From: Pelodictyon luteolum
Lineage (GTDB): Bacteria; Bacteroidota; Chlorobiia; Chlorobiales; Chlorobiaceae
Assembly: GCF_001622165.1 (NCBI RefSeq)
Contig: NZ_LVWG01000018.1
Span: 1-64,000, forward strand
DNA: 64,000 nucleotides
Direction of reading: 5' to 3'
Part shown: positions 33,926 to 42,638 of the stretch, piece after piece
How the letters are laid out: each line of letters starts with the position of its first letter
Numbering within the stretch: the first letter of the stretch is position 1
Position numbers and translations under genes: made by a program
Notes under the pieces: model-generated
Seen by the model: the letters and a program-made list of their open reading frames with translations, nothing else
Databases searched by the model: none
Told to the model about the DNA's origin: nothing

Positions 33926-34140
33926 ATTGTCAATGAAGGCGGGATGCTGGCGCGCAGCTTCAGGAGCTGCTCGAGGATCGCCTGCAGGTCTTCGGTAATG
34001 GCGCCAAGCAGTTCGGTAAATTCCGTCCTCTCACGCACACTCATTGCAGCGATCTTCTGTTCCTTCAGGAGCAGTTCGGTGACGGCGGCATCAAGCGCCG
34101 TGCAGGAATCGGTAAGTTTCCTGACAATTCCCTTCTTCAT
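33916..34140 (-). CDS. Small helical protein, unknown function
   Basis: This 74-residue protein starts at an ATG at 34140 (MKKGIVRKLTD). It is almost entirely helical, with hydrophobic positions spaced by 3-4 (ALDAAVTELLLKEQKIAAM, then LLGAITEDLQAILEQLLKL), which suggests a coiled coil or a FlgN/FliT-like short helical bundle. It ends with a terminator that overlaps the stop codon. No family was recognised. The frame to 34188 begins in the upstream gap and is not supported. The NtrC-type regulator starts in the opposite direction 243 bp away. Confidence 0.5.
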   Translation of the reverse strand: MKKGIVRKLTDSCTALDAAVTELLLKEQKIAAMSVRERTEFTELLGAITEDLQAILEQLLKLRASIPPSLTMEP

Positions 34141-34383
34141 GGTGAACGTCACAGCGGGGAGCGTTGTTTGAATGCACAGGCTGAGCAATAACTTCTTGCA
34201 AGAACCATACCACCGCCCATATCACGCCGGATACCCTGCATAGAGCCCTTTACAGAAAAAAACTTTTCCGGTTGCGGTACAACTGTCTCAAAACAGGCCG
34301 GCATTGCACCCGGCGGGCATTTAGCGTATATTTATCAAAACCATCACGTGCCGGTGACACGGCACAAACAAAGATCAGCTGCA

Positions 34384-35844
34384 ATGGCGCTACAAAAGCA
34401 ACCTAAAACCGTCCTTGTTGCCGACGACAGTTCGGTCATCAGGACCCTGATGCAGCATCTCCTGAAAAAGCTCGGCTACCGGGCAATCACGGCAGAGAAC
34501 GGCACCAGCTGCATCAGAACTCTTGAAGAGGAGCCCGTCGATGTGCTCCTGCTTGACTTGAACATGCCCGAAAAGGACGGAATGGAGGTGCTTTCCTGGG
34601 TTCGGGAACAGGGGATGACACTGCCGGTGATCATCATCACCGCTCTTGAGGACGTAAGCCAGGCGGTCCAGTGCATGAAAATGGGGGCCTACGAGTACCT
34701 GACGAAGCCGGTGGAAAACGAACGGCTTGAAATCATCCTCCGTAACGCCCTCTCGGAATCATGCCTCAAAGAAAAGGTCGCCGTTCTTGAAAAAGAGCTC
34801 ATAGCCAAGGACCTCTTCCGTGAGATCCGCGGAAACAGCCCTGCACTCCGCCGTTCAATCGACCAGGCGATGCAGGTGATGGAAACCGATATGAACGTGC
34901 TTCTGAGTGGCGAAAGCGGCACCGGCAAGGAACTGTTCGCCAAGGCCATCCACCACGGCAGCCGACGCAAAGGCGGACCGTTCGTCACCATCAACTGCGC
35001 GGCAATTTCGAGCGAACTGGCCGAAAGCCTGCTGTTCGGGCACACGAAGGGAGCCTTCACCGGCGCAACCGCCGATCATGCCGGATACTTCGAACAGGCT
35101 GACGGCGGCACAATTTTTCTTGACGAGATCGGAGACATGAGCCTCGATATCCAGGCCAAGGTCCTGCGTGCGCTCCAGGAAAAAAAGATCAGGCGCGTGG
35201 GTGAAAAGAAGGAACGGGCGATCGACTTCCGGCTGGTGTCAGCCACCCACCGGGATTTCTCACAATCCATCACCGACAAGAGCTTCCGTGCTGATCTCTA
35301 CTACCGGCTGGAAGAGTACCCGCTCTATATTCCTCCGCTCAGGGAACGGCAGGAGGACATCATACCGCTCGCCGAACATTTCCTTCTGGAATTCTGCAAG
35401 GCCAACGGCCTCGACACCCCGGTCATTGCTCCCGAAGCCCTTCTTTCGCTGCAGTCGCACCCCTGGCCGGGCAACGTCCGCGAACTGCAGAACATCATCC
35501 GCCGCGCTGTACTGACTGCCGGAGAGGGCAGGATTGCATCCTTCATGCCGCAGGGATCGCAACAGCAGAGCACACCGCAGCCCTCATCCCTGCCGATCTC
35601 TGTTCCGGCAGAGACCACGCCGACATCCGCACCGGTAAAGCCGGAGAGGGGTAATGAAAATCAGGCGATTCTCAAAGACATCGAACTGCAGGCCATCGTC
35701 GACACCTACCGGGAGTGCGGCGGCAACCAGAGCAGGACCGCCGAACTTCTCGGCATCAGCCGTTCCACCCTCATCAGGAAAATGAAGCGCCACGGACTCA
35801 CAAGGAGTGTTTCCATCGCACCGGCTGACAGGAAAAGTGATTGA
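34384..35844 (+). CDS. NtrC-family sigma-54 response regulator
   Basis: This protein has 486 residues in the ATG form (GTG at 34348 would add 12). A receiver with VLVADDSS, DLNMPEKDG and K in LTKPVE (about 10-120) is followed by a sigma-54 AAA+ domain. That domain has GESGTGKE (about 175), GAFTGA (about 230), FLDEIGDMS and R-finger regions. A Fis-type HTH NQSRTAELLGISRSTLIRKMK at the C-terminus completes it. It activates sigma-54 promoters in response to a histidine kinase not located here. A glutamine/serine/proline-rich linker precedes the HTH. It overlaps the Nudix gene by 1 nt. Confidence 0.93.
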   Translation: MALQKQPKTVLVADDSSVIRTLMQHLLKKLGYRAITAENGTSCIRTLEEEPVDVLLLDLNMPEKDGMEVLSWVREQGMTLPVIIITALEDVSQAVQCMKMGAYEYLTKPVENERLEIILRNALSESCLKEKVAVLEKELIAKDLFREIRGNSPALRRSIDQAMQVMETDMNVLLSGESGTGKELFAKAIHHGSRRKGGPFVTINCAAISSELAESLLFGHTKGAFTGATADHAGYFEQADGGTIFLDEIGDMSLDIQAKVLRALQEKKIRRVGEKKERAIDFRLVSATHRDFSQSITDKSFRADLYYRLEEYPLYIPPLRERQEDIIPLAEHFLLEFCKANGLDTPVIAPEALLSLQSHPWPGNVRELQNIIRRAVLTAGEGRIASFMPQGSQQQSTPQPSSLPISVPAETTPTSAPVKPERGNENQAILKDIELQAIVDTYRECGGNQSRTAELLGISRSTLIRKMKRHGLTRSVSIAPADRKSD

Positions 35845-36368
35845 TGCAGCGCTTAAGAGAGGCAGTGACACAGGCAGTGACACATGAAATGACCGGAAGC
35901 ATGAGCATGGAGGCCGGAAGGCATGAGGGAGCGAGCATCATCATCCATGATGGCCGCGGCTCTGTCCTGCTGTTTTTACGCGACAATATACCCGCCATAC
36001 CCTACCCCGGCATGTGGGACCTGCCCGGCGGACATATCGAACCGGGAGAGACCCCGTACGAATGCATCGTGAGGGAAATGATGGAGGAGATAGAAACGGA
36101 CGTCGGGGAATGCGGGCTTTTCAGGGTCTACTCATTCAGCGACCGCAGGGAACACGTCTTTATGCTCCAGCGGGAGCTGAGGGTCCGGGACACCGTTCTG
36201 CACGAAGGCCAGATGCTCCGCTGGTTCACGAAAAGTGAAACGGAAGAGACCGCACTGGCGTACGGGTTCAACCGTGTACTGAGGGAATGGTTCGAAGCAG
36301 TCAGCGGATCGTTTCCAGATACCGCTCAGCGTCAACAGCGGCCATACATCCCGTACCGACCGCGGTAA
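35844..36368 (+). CDS. Nudix hydrolase
   Basis: This protein of up to 174 residues has a Nudix box, GGHIEPGETPYECIVREMMEEIE (about residue 62), that fits G-x5-E-x7-RE-x2-EE. Nudix enzymes hydrolyse nucleoside diphosphates linked to another group; the substrate here is unknown. The ATG at 35844 overlaps the regulator's stop by 1 nt. Just inside the gene a 12-bp direct repeat (35861-35872 and 35873-35884) duplicates four codons in frame. ATGs at 35889 and 35904 are alternative starts. Its 3' end overlaps trxB by 68 bp on the opposite strand. Confidence 0.75.
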   Translation: MQRLREAVTQAVTHEMTGSMSMEAGRHEGASIIIHDGRGSVLLFLRDNIPAIPYPGMWDLPGGHIEPGETPYECIVREMMEEIETDVGECGLFRVYSFSDRREHVFMLQRELRVRDTVLHEGQMLRWFTKSETEETALAYGFNRVLREWFEAVSGSFPDTAQRQQRPYIPYRPR

Positions 36369-37236
36369 CGGCCTGGCGGTAGATGAAGTCCTGCACGTCG
36401 CCGCAGGCGAATACGCCCTGAACGCTCGTTTCAGTGGAAGATTTCTTCGTTATGATATAACCGTAGTCGTCGATATCGAGCTGGCCGTCAAACATCTTCG
36501 CATTAGGCGCATGACCGATAGCCATGAACACGCCGTCGCAGGCATGCTCTTCAAGCTCTCCGGTTTTCACGTTCTTCAGCCTGATGCCGGTAACCTTCTG
36601 TCCGTCACCCAGAATCTCGTCGACAACAACGTTCAGCATGGTGTCGATTTTCGGGTTCTTGCTGGCACGCAAGCTCATGATCTTCGATGCACGGAACTCT
36701 TCACGCCGGTGCACGAGCACAACCCGTGAAGCGAACTTGGTGAGATAGAGTGCCTCTTCCATCGCAGTATCTCCTCCGCCGATCACGAACACCGTGCTGT
36801 CACGGAAAAAGAACCCGTCACAGGTGGCGCAGGCCGAGACCCCGCGACCGCGGTAACGGTCTTCCGACTCTATGCCGAGCCATTTGGCGTTGGCGCCTGT
36901 GGCGATGATGAGGGCGCGTGTCAGGATCTCGCTGCCGTCCTCGAGGGTAAGCGAAAACGGACGGCGGGAAAGGTCAGCTTCCGTCACGCTGCCGAACTTG
37001 AATTCCGCATTGAACTTCGTTGCCTGATCGCGCATCCGCTGCATCAGTTCAGGCCCCTGTATCCCTTCGGGAAACCCGGGAAAGTTTTCAATTTCCGAGG
37101 TGATCATCAGCTGGCCGCCGGGCTGGTACCCGTCGATGACGAGAGGCTTGAGGTTTGCTCTGCCGGTGTAGATTGCTGCAGTGTATCCGGCAGGACCGGT
37201 ACCGATGATGACGATGTCACGGACATCTCCTTGCAT
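36301..37236 (-). CDS. trxB: Thioredoxin reductase
   Basis: This 311-residue FAD/NADPH flavoenzyme has the FAD-binding GTGPAGYTAAIY near residue 12, the redox pair CATC in SACATCDGFFF near 139, and NADPH motif GGGDTAMEEAL. A second FAD motif, GVFACGDVQD, is near the C-terminus. It reduces thioredoxin with NADPH. The start at 37236 (MQGDVRDIVIIG) replaces an upstream frame extension of 27 residues that crosses a terminator. trxA lies immediately upstream on the same strand, but a terminator separates them. The 3' end overlaps the Nudix gene. Confidence 0.95.
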   Translation of the reverse strand: MQGDVRDIVIIGTGPAGYTAAIYTGRANLKPLVIDGYQPGGQLMITSEIENFPGFPEGIQGPELMQRMRDQATKFNAEFKFGSVTEADLSRRPFSLTLEDGSEILTRALIIATGANAKWLGIESEDRYRGRGVSACATCDGFFFRDSTVFVIGGGDTAMEEALYLTKFASRVVLVHRREEFRASKIMSLRASKNPKIDTMLNVVVDEILGDGQKVTGIRLKNVKTGELEEHACDGVFMAIGHAPNAKMFDGQLDIDDYGYIITKKSSTETSVQGVFACGDVQDFIYRQAVTAVGTGCMAAVDAERYLETIR

Positions 37237-37280
37237 GGCGAATTCGACTATTGGTGGTTCGAAAAAAGTGAGGATCGAAG

Positions 37281-37314
37281 GAAAAGGAAGAACCCCGGCA
37301 CTGTCGTGCCGGGG
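37281..37314 (-). terminator. Rho-independent terminator between trxA and trxB
   Basis: A perfect 9-bp stem, ccccggcac / gtgccgggg (37293-37301 and 37306-37314), has loop tgtc. On the minus strand it is followed by a pyrimidine-rich tract (UUCUUCCUUUUCC). It ends trxA transcription, which starts at 37667. Confidence 0.85.
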
Positions 37315-37337
37315 CACCTTCGCTGCACCATCGGAAA

Positions 37338-37667
37338 TCAGCCGATATGCTCGTCGATTTTCTTTGCAATCATGTTCTTCGGCATGGCACCAACCATCTG
37401 GTCGACAACCTGGCCGTTCTTGAACACCAGCATGGTCGGGATGCTGCGGATGCCGTACTGGGCAGCCGTGTTGGGGTTGTCATCAACATTGACCTTGGCA
37501 ATGACAGCCTTGCCTTCGTAATCACCAGCGAGCTCTTCGATGACAGGTCCGAGCATCATGCAGGGTCCGCACCATGCAGCCCAGAAGTCAACGAGTGCAA
37601 CCTTGTCCGACTCGAGGACTTCAGCCTTGAAGTTCTGGTCGGTAGCCACGAGATATTTTCCGCTCAT
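37338..37667 (-). CDS. trxA: Thioredoxin
   Basis: This 109-residue thioredoxin has WCGPC near residue 32 and cis-proline RSIPTMLVFK near 75, a canonical length and sequence. It is the general disulfide reductant of the cytoplasm and partner of the TrxB encoded next to it. The window also carries a thioredoxin/TPR fusion at 1333. The upstream gap to dnaE is AT-rich and likely holds its promoter. Confidence 0.97.
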   Translation of the reverse strand: MSGKYLVATDQNFKAEVLESDKVALVDFWAAWCGPCMMLGPVIEELAGDYEGKAVIAKVNVDDNPNTAAQYGIRSIPTMLVFKNGQVVDQMVGAMPKNMIAKKIDEHIG

Positions 37668-37750
37668 TTAAGGTATCCGATTAAATTGTTTAACAAGTAA
37701 AACGCCATATAAATACATCTCGACGAATGAGGAAAGTAACAAAAAAACCG

Positions 37751-40700
37751 CTACCCCGCAATTTTGACATTGTCCGGCCCCAGAATTTCCTCCAGCTTCA
37801 TGAGAGCATCCTCATCGGGGGCAATCGGTGAACTGCGGGCAAAGACGCTGAGGGTTTCGATAGACTCGCCGGCCTGCACCCTGACCTCGAAATCAACCGG
37901 AGTATCGCCCCGGTGCCGATCAAACACCTGCTTCACCTTCCGGAGGCGTTCGAGCTGCGTCTCCTCGTCGGCATCGACCTTGAGGACTATTTTGCGGATC
38001 AGGGATTTGCGGACCTTCTCTACCGGAAGGACCTCCCGAACAAGCAGCTTCAGCATCCCCCCGTCCACTTCCGCCTCTGCAACAAGCATCACGACCCCGT
38101 CGGGCTTGAGCAGGTGGGCGTACTGCTCGTAGACACTGGCGAAGACCGTAAAGTCCGCCTTGCCGGTAAAATCCTCTATCGTGCCAAAGAGCATCTGCTT
38201 GCCCTTTCGGTCACGGTAGGGCTTGGTCGAGACGACGAGCCCGATGACACGGTACTGGCGGGAAGGAGTTATTTCGCGCATGTGGAGCTGAAGCGAAGAG
38301 AACGCAACCCAGTCACGACGCCACGGGGAGAGCGGATGGCGGCTCAGATAGAACCCCACCAGCTTTTTTTCGTGCATCAGCTTTTCAGGTTCCGCCATCT
38401 CCGGGGCAGGCTCAAGGTCAGGATAGTGGGCATCCTCTTCCACCGTGCCCTCTTCGACGCTGAAGAAACCGCACTGGCCGAGGGTGACTGCCCGGTTTTC
38501 TATCTGACCGAACTTGATCGCCTTGTCGATGTTTGCAAGCAGGCGGGCCCGGTGAGGATCAATTTCGTCAAACGCGCCACAGAGAATGAGACACTCGAGC
38601 GCCTTACGGTTCATTACCCGCTGATCGACCGAAGCGGTCAAGTCGAACAGGTTCAGATAGTCCCTTTTGCGGCGGAGCCGGGCCGTAATGATAGCCCTTG
38701 CCGCACCGCCGACCTGCTTGACGGCACTGAGCCCCACACGGATGGCCGGCGGACCGGCCGAGTCGTCGACGGAAAAAAGCGCGTCGCTTTTGTTGATTGA
38801 GGGCGGAAGAATCGAAATCCCGAAGCTCTTGGCCTCGTCGGTAAGATGTTTCATCCGGTCGGTGTCGCCGATCTCGCTGTTGAGGATGGCGGTCATGAAC
38901 TCAATGGTGTAATGCGCCTTCAACCATCCTGTCCAGTACGCAAGAACGCCGTAAGCAGCAGAATGGCTCTTGTTGAACCCATAGCCGGCAAATTCCGCCA
39001 TGAGCTCGAAAACCCGGGTCGCCAGAGTGTCGTGCACCCCCTGTTCCACGCCGCCCTTGACGAAGTCCGCCTTGAACTTCTCCATGATTTCGGGCTTTTT
39101 CTTGCCCATAGCCTTGCGGAGGTTGTCGGCCTTTGCCATCGAGAACCCGCCCATCACCTGTGAAATCTGCATCACCTGCTCCTGGTAGACAATGACCCCG
39201 TAGGTCTCCTTCAGGATGGTTTCAAGCATGGGGTGCATGTAGTCGATGGTCTCCCGGCCGTGCTTGCGGTCCACGAACAGGTCGACGGCATTGCGTTTTT
39301 CATCGATGCGTGCGTTGAGCGCCCCGGGACGGTAAAGGGCGCTCATGGCGATGATATCTCCAATCTGGGTCGGCTGGAGACGGGTCATGTAACTCTGCAT
39401 GCCTGAGGACTCGAACTGGAAAATACCGGCCATCTTCCCCTCCTGGAAAATCTTGAAGGTCTTCCGGTCGTTCATCGGTACCGTTTCAAGCTCGATGTCC
39501 ACTCCGTGGCGTTTTTTGATGAGCCGGAGGGTTTCGTCGATGACCGCCAGGGTCACAAGGCCGAGGTAGTCGATTTTCAGGAGCCCCGCCGTTTCGATCC
39601 AGTTTTTGTCGAACTGGGTGACCACCTGCTTCTCGCCGGCCCCGTCGGAAGTTTTCAGCTTAAGGCCGGCCGGCTCGTCAAGATCGATTTCATCGGCGTA
39701 CTGACGTTCCTCGGTCTCGATCTTGTTGGAGACATAGAGCGGAACCTGCTCCTCAAGCGGTCCTTCGGTGATGACGACCGCACCGGCGTGCATCGAAACA
39801 TTGCGGGCCCGTCCTTCGAGTGCCCGGGCATAGTCCATGAGCGAGCGGATTTCGGGGGTGCTGTCGGCATACTCCCTAAGCTCCTTCACCTCGAGCAGCG
39901 CCTTTTCAAGGGTGGTGCCGGGTCTCTGGGGCACCAGCTTGGCCAGACGGTCCGCAACTGAGAGCGGCACCTCGAGCACGCGTGCAGCATCACGGATGGC
40001 CGCCTTGGCGCCGAGGGTACCGATAGCCACCACCTTGGCTACGCTGGCCTCGCCGTATTTCTCAACGGTATACTCGAGCACCTTCTGCTTTCCGACCGGC
40101 GTGAAGTCGATGTCGATATCGGGCATCGAAAGGCGCTCGGGGTTCAGGAACCGCTCAAAGAGCAGTTTATACTTCAGGGGATCGATGCGGGTAATGCCTG
40201 TCAGATAGGCGACAATGCTGCCGGCCGCCGATCCCCGCCCGGGGCCGACGGAATAGCCCATCTTCCGGGATGCCTGGATAAGGTCGCTGACAATGAGGAA
40301 GTAGGAGCTGAACCCCATCTTTTCTATGACGCCGAGCTCAAGCTCGATGCGCTCCTTCACCTCCTCGGGTGTGATGCCGTCCCGAGGGCTTTGGCCGTAC
40401 TTTTCACGGGCACCCTCCCAGGTCAGGTGGCGGAGGTAGGCCGCCTCATCCGGGAACGCATCGGGAACCGGAAAATGCGGAAGAATCGGATCCTTCTCTG
40501 AAAATGCGTAGGTGCAGGTCTCTGCGATCCGGACGGTGGCGGAGAGCTCGCCGTAGCGGTCGTCGAAGAGCAGCCCCATTTCTTCGGGGGATTTCAGGTA
40601 GTAGTCCTGGCCGGGAAGGGCAAGCAGGTTCTGGCTGGAGAGTTTCTCCTTCGTCCGGTTGGCAACCATCGCCCGGTAGCATCCGGCATCACGCCGCTCC

Positions 40701-41317
40701 AGATAATGGACATTGTTCGTCGCAACCAGCGGAATCGAGAGTTTTTCACCGAGCGCCACACTAGCGGCATTCAGCTCGTCGTCATAATGGGTGCCGTGGC
40801 GCTGCAGTTCAAGGTAGAAGCGGTTGCCGAACACTTCCCGGTAATATGCCGCCAGCGACTCGGCCTCTCCGGAGGCTCCTGAGAGAAGGGCCCTGCCGAT
40901 ACGGCCGGAACTGTATGCGGAAAGACAGAACAGTCCGTCATGATAGGTTTCAAGCAGTTTCGGATCAACATGCGGCATGCCGTTGTTGAACCCGTCCTTC
41001 GAGGCTCTTGAGAGGAGGACGCAGAGGTTGCGGTACCCGGTTTCATTCTGGACAAGCAGGACAAGCGAAGGCGCCTGAGCCTGTTTCTGCTGATGATCTT
41101 CGCCCTCAAGCAGCAGAAGCTCGCTTCCGATGATGAGCCTTACGCCGGCGCCGGCAGCATCGCTGAACAGCTCCGGCATGTTGAAGATGGCACAGTAGTC
41201 GGTAACAGCAACGCTCTTCATCCCGAGAGCTGCAGCCTTCCTGAACAGTTCGCCCGGAAATATCGGGCTGCTCTGCATCGAGTAGTGCGTATGGGCGTGA
41301 AGGTGTACGAAATCCAT
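37751..41317 (-). CDS. dnaE: DNA polymerase III alpha subunit
   Basis: This replicative polymerase of about 1188 residues starts MDFVHLHAHTHYS, the PHP domain with metal histidines (HLHAHTHYS, VTDYCAIF). A catalytic palm follows with PDIDIDF near residue 395, then fingers, tandem HhH and OB-fold regions. The first 27 residues of the long frame (from 41398) are not conserved in DnaE; CAGGAGAG lies upstream of the ATG at 41317. It is the core of the replisome. Neighbours are not replication genes. A glycosyltransferase gene follows on the same strand after a 172-bp gap. Confidence 0.97.
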   Translation of the reverse strand: MDFVHLHAHTHYSMQSSPIFPGELFRKAAALGMKSVAVTDYCAIFNMPELFSDAAGAGVRLIIGSELLLLEGEDHQQKQAQAPSLVLLVQNETGYRNLCVLLSRASKDGFNNGMPHVDPKLLETYHDGLFCLSAYSSGRIGRALLSGASGEAESLAAYYREVFGNRFYLELQRHGTHYDDELNAASVALGEKLSIPLVATNNVHYLERRDAGCYRAMVANRTKEKLSSQNLLALPGQDYYLKSPEEMGLLFDDRYGELSATVRIAETCTYAFSEKDPILPHFPVPDAFPDEAAYLRHLTWEGAREKYGQSPRDGITPEEVKERIELELGVIEKMGFSSYFLIVSDLIQASRKMGYSVGPGRGSAAGSIVAYLTGITRIDPLKYKLLFERFLNPERLSMPDIDIDFTPVGKQKVLEYTVEKYGEASVAKVVAIGTLGAKAAIRDAARVLEVPLSVADRLAKLVPQRPGTTLEKALLEVKELREYADSTPEIRSLMDYARALEGRARNVSMHAGAVVITEGPLEEQVPLYVSNKIETEERQYADEIDLDEPAGLKLKTSDGAGEKQVVTQFDKNWIETAGLLKIDYLGLVTLAVIDETLRLIKKRHGVDIELETVPMNDRKTFKIFQEGKMAGIFQFESSGMQSYMTRLQPTQIGDIIAMSALYRPGALNARIDEKRNAVDLFVDRKHGRETIDYMHPMLETILKETYGVIVYQEQVMQISQVMGGFSMAKADNLRKAMGKKKPEIMEKFKADFVKGGVEQGVHDTLATRVFELMAEFAGYGFNKSHSAAYGVLAYWTGWLKAHYTIEFMTAILNSEIGDTDRMKHLTDEAKSFGISILPPSINKSDALFSVDDSAGPPAIRVGLSAVKQVGGAARAIITARLRRKRDYLNLFDLTASVDQRVMNRKALECLILCGAFDEIDPHRARLLANIDKAIKFGQIENRAVTLGQCGFFSVEEGTVEEDAHYPDLEPAPEMAEPEKLMHEKKLVGFYLSRHPLSPWRRDWVAFSSLQLHMREITPSRQYRVIGLVVSTKPYRDRKGKQMLFGTIEDFTGKADFTVFASVYEQYAHLLKPDGVVMLVAEAEVDGGMLKLLVREVLPVEKVRKSLIRKIVLKVDADEETQLERLRKVKQVFDRHRGDTPVDFEVRVQAGESIETLSVFARSSPIAPDEDALMKLEEILGPDNVKIAG

Positions 41318-41477
41318 AGGTGCCGTGCTCTCCTGGGGAATGAAAAGGGATGGAGTAATATGTGCATTGCTAGGCAAACATGCACTATCCTGCGTCATGA
41401 AAAATCAGGCCGCAAACACCACCGTCGCATTCCGCCCACTGCCAGGCGCTGTTGAGCGCCCCTCGGCAATAATCAAC

Positions 41478-41497
41478 GATCATGAGCGATCATGAGC
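41478..41497. repeat. 10-bp tandem repeat at the GT4 stop codon
   Basis: The decamer gatcatgagc occurs at 41478-41487 and 41488-41497 and spans the stop codon of the GT4 gene (41490-41492). A third partial copy (gatcag) follows. The pattern suggests replication slippage near the 3' end. Confidence 0.5.
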
Positions 41498-42620
41498 GAT
41501 CAGCGGCACCCGCCGGCCGGCCAAGCACGCGGCGCAGGGGCTCCCTCTGGCGTTCAGGCTGCAGCATGGACTCAACACGGTGAGCAGGGAGCATATTCAT
41601 ATAGAGCGACTCGTAGGAGCAAACCATCGCATCGGCCGAAAATCGCTCAAGGAATTCCTGTCGGCACCGGCTACGGGAAATGGTGTCAATATCCCGGATG
41701 GCCCTTATGAAATCCATCCGGCTGTGGCACACGAACCCGGTCTTCCCCCCGGTGATGATTTCCGGAGCCGAGCCGCACCCGCGGACGATGACCGGAGTGC
41801 CTGAGGCAAGGGCCTCAATCATGACCAGCCCGAACGGCTCGGGCCAGTCAATGGTGTTGAGCAGCGCCCGCGCGTTTTTCAACAGCTCTCTTTTCCTGCA
41901 CTCATCAACCTCGCCGACATACTCGATGAGCGGATGCTGGAGAAGCGGCTGGATTCGATGCAGGAAATACTCTCTGTCGGCAGGATCGATCTTGGCGGCA
42001 ACCTTGAGGCGGACCCCGCAGGCAATTGCAAGCATGATTGCCTGGTCGGGGCGTTTTTCCTCTGAAAATCTGCCGAGGTAGAGGAAATAATCGTCAGGAT
42101 GCAGATTATAGTCGAACGAGGATGGAGGATAGCCATGGTAGATTGTCCCGACCCAGTTGATGTCGGGGACGGGACTGCGCTGATTGTCGCTGATCGACAC
42201 CAAGGGAAGATGGCGGTAACGGCGGAGGATTGCGGCATAGTCGCCGATATCGAGCCGGCCGTGCATGGTGAACACGGTAGGAGATGATGCATGCACGGCG
42301 TAAGGAAACGTCAGGTACTCGAGGTGCGAGTGGATGATATCGAACTCGGCGACCATCTCACCGTACACCTGGGCAAGCATCAGCATCGTCGTAATCAGCG
42401 GTGAATGCTCCCTTCGCCCGAGCCGCAACCCTTCCCTGATGGGTGCGATGAGCCTTGCGCTGGTGATTGAATCGCCCGAAGCAAACAGGGTGACATCATG
42501 ACCGCGGGCGACAAGGCCTTCAGTCAGGTGATAAACCACCCGTTCAGTGCCTCCGTATTTTTTGGGCGGCACCCGTTCAATAAGCGGGGCGATCTGTGCA
42601 ATCCTCAGCGGCGTGTTCAT
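41490..42620 (-). CDS. Family 4 glycosyltransferase
   Basis: This 376-residue GT-B protein has an N-terminal domain with the GGTERVVYHLTEGL acceptor-site glycine loop and a C-terminal domain with FSEEKRPDQA. The nucleotide-sugar motif E(A)LASGTPVIVRGCG...GGKTGFV is near residue 270-300. It resembles retaining sugar transferases such as trehalose-, sucrose- or glucosylglycerate-type synthases. A strong AAGGAG is 8 nt before the ATG. It lies 18 bp after the GH65 phosphorylase gene, so both belong to one unit that likely makes and breaks an alpha-linked disaccharide. Confidence 0.85.
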   Translation of the reverse strand: MNTPLRIAQIAPLIERVPPKKYGGTERVVYHLTEGLVARGHDVTLFASGDSITSARLIAPIREGLRLGRREHSPLITTMLMLAQVYGEMVAEFDIIHSHLEYLTFPYAVHASSPTVFTMHGRLDIGDYAAILRRYRHLPLVSISDNQRSPVPDINWVGTIYHGYPPSSFDYNLHPDDYFLYLGRFSEEKRPDQAIMLAIACGVRLKVAAKIDPADREYFLHRIQPLLQHPLIEYVGEVDECRKRELLKNARALLNTIDWPEPFGLVMIEALASGTPVIVRGCGSAPEIITGGKTGFVCHSRMDFIRAIRDIDTISRSRCRQEFLERFSADAMVCSYESLYMNMLPAHRVESMLQPERQREPLRRVLGRPAGAADRS

Positions 42621-42638
42621 CGTTCATCTCCTTGTGAT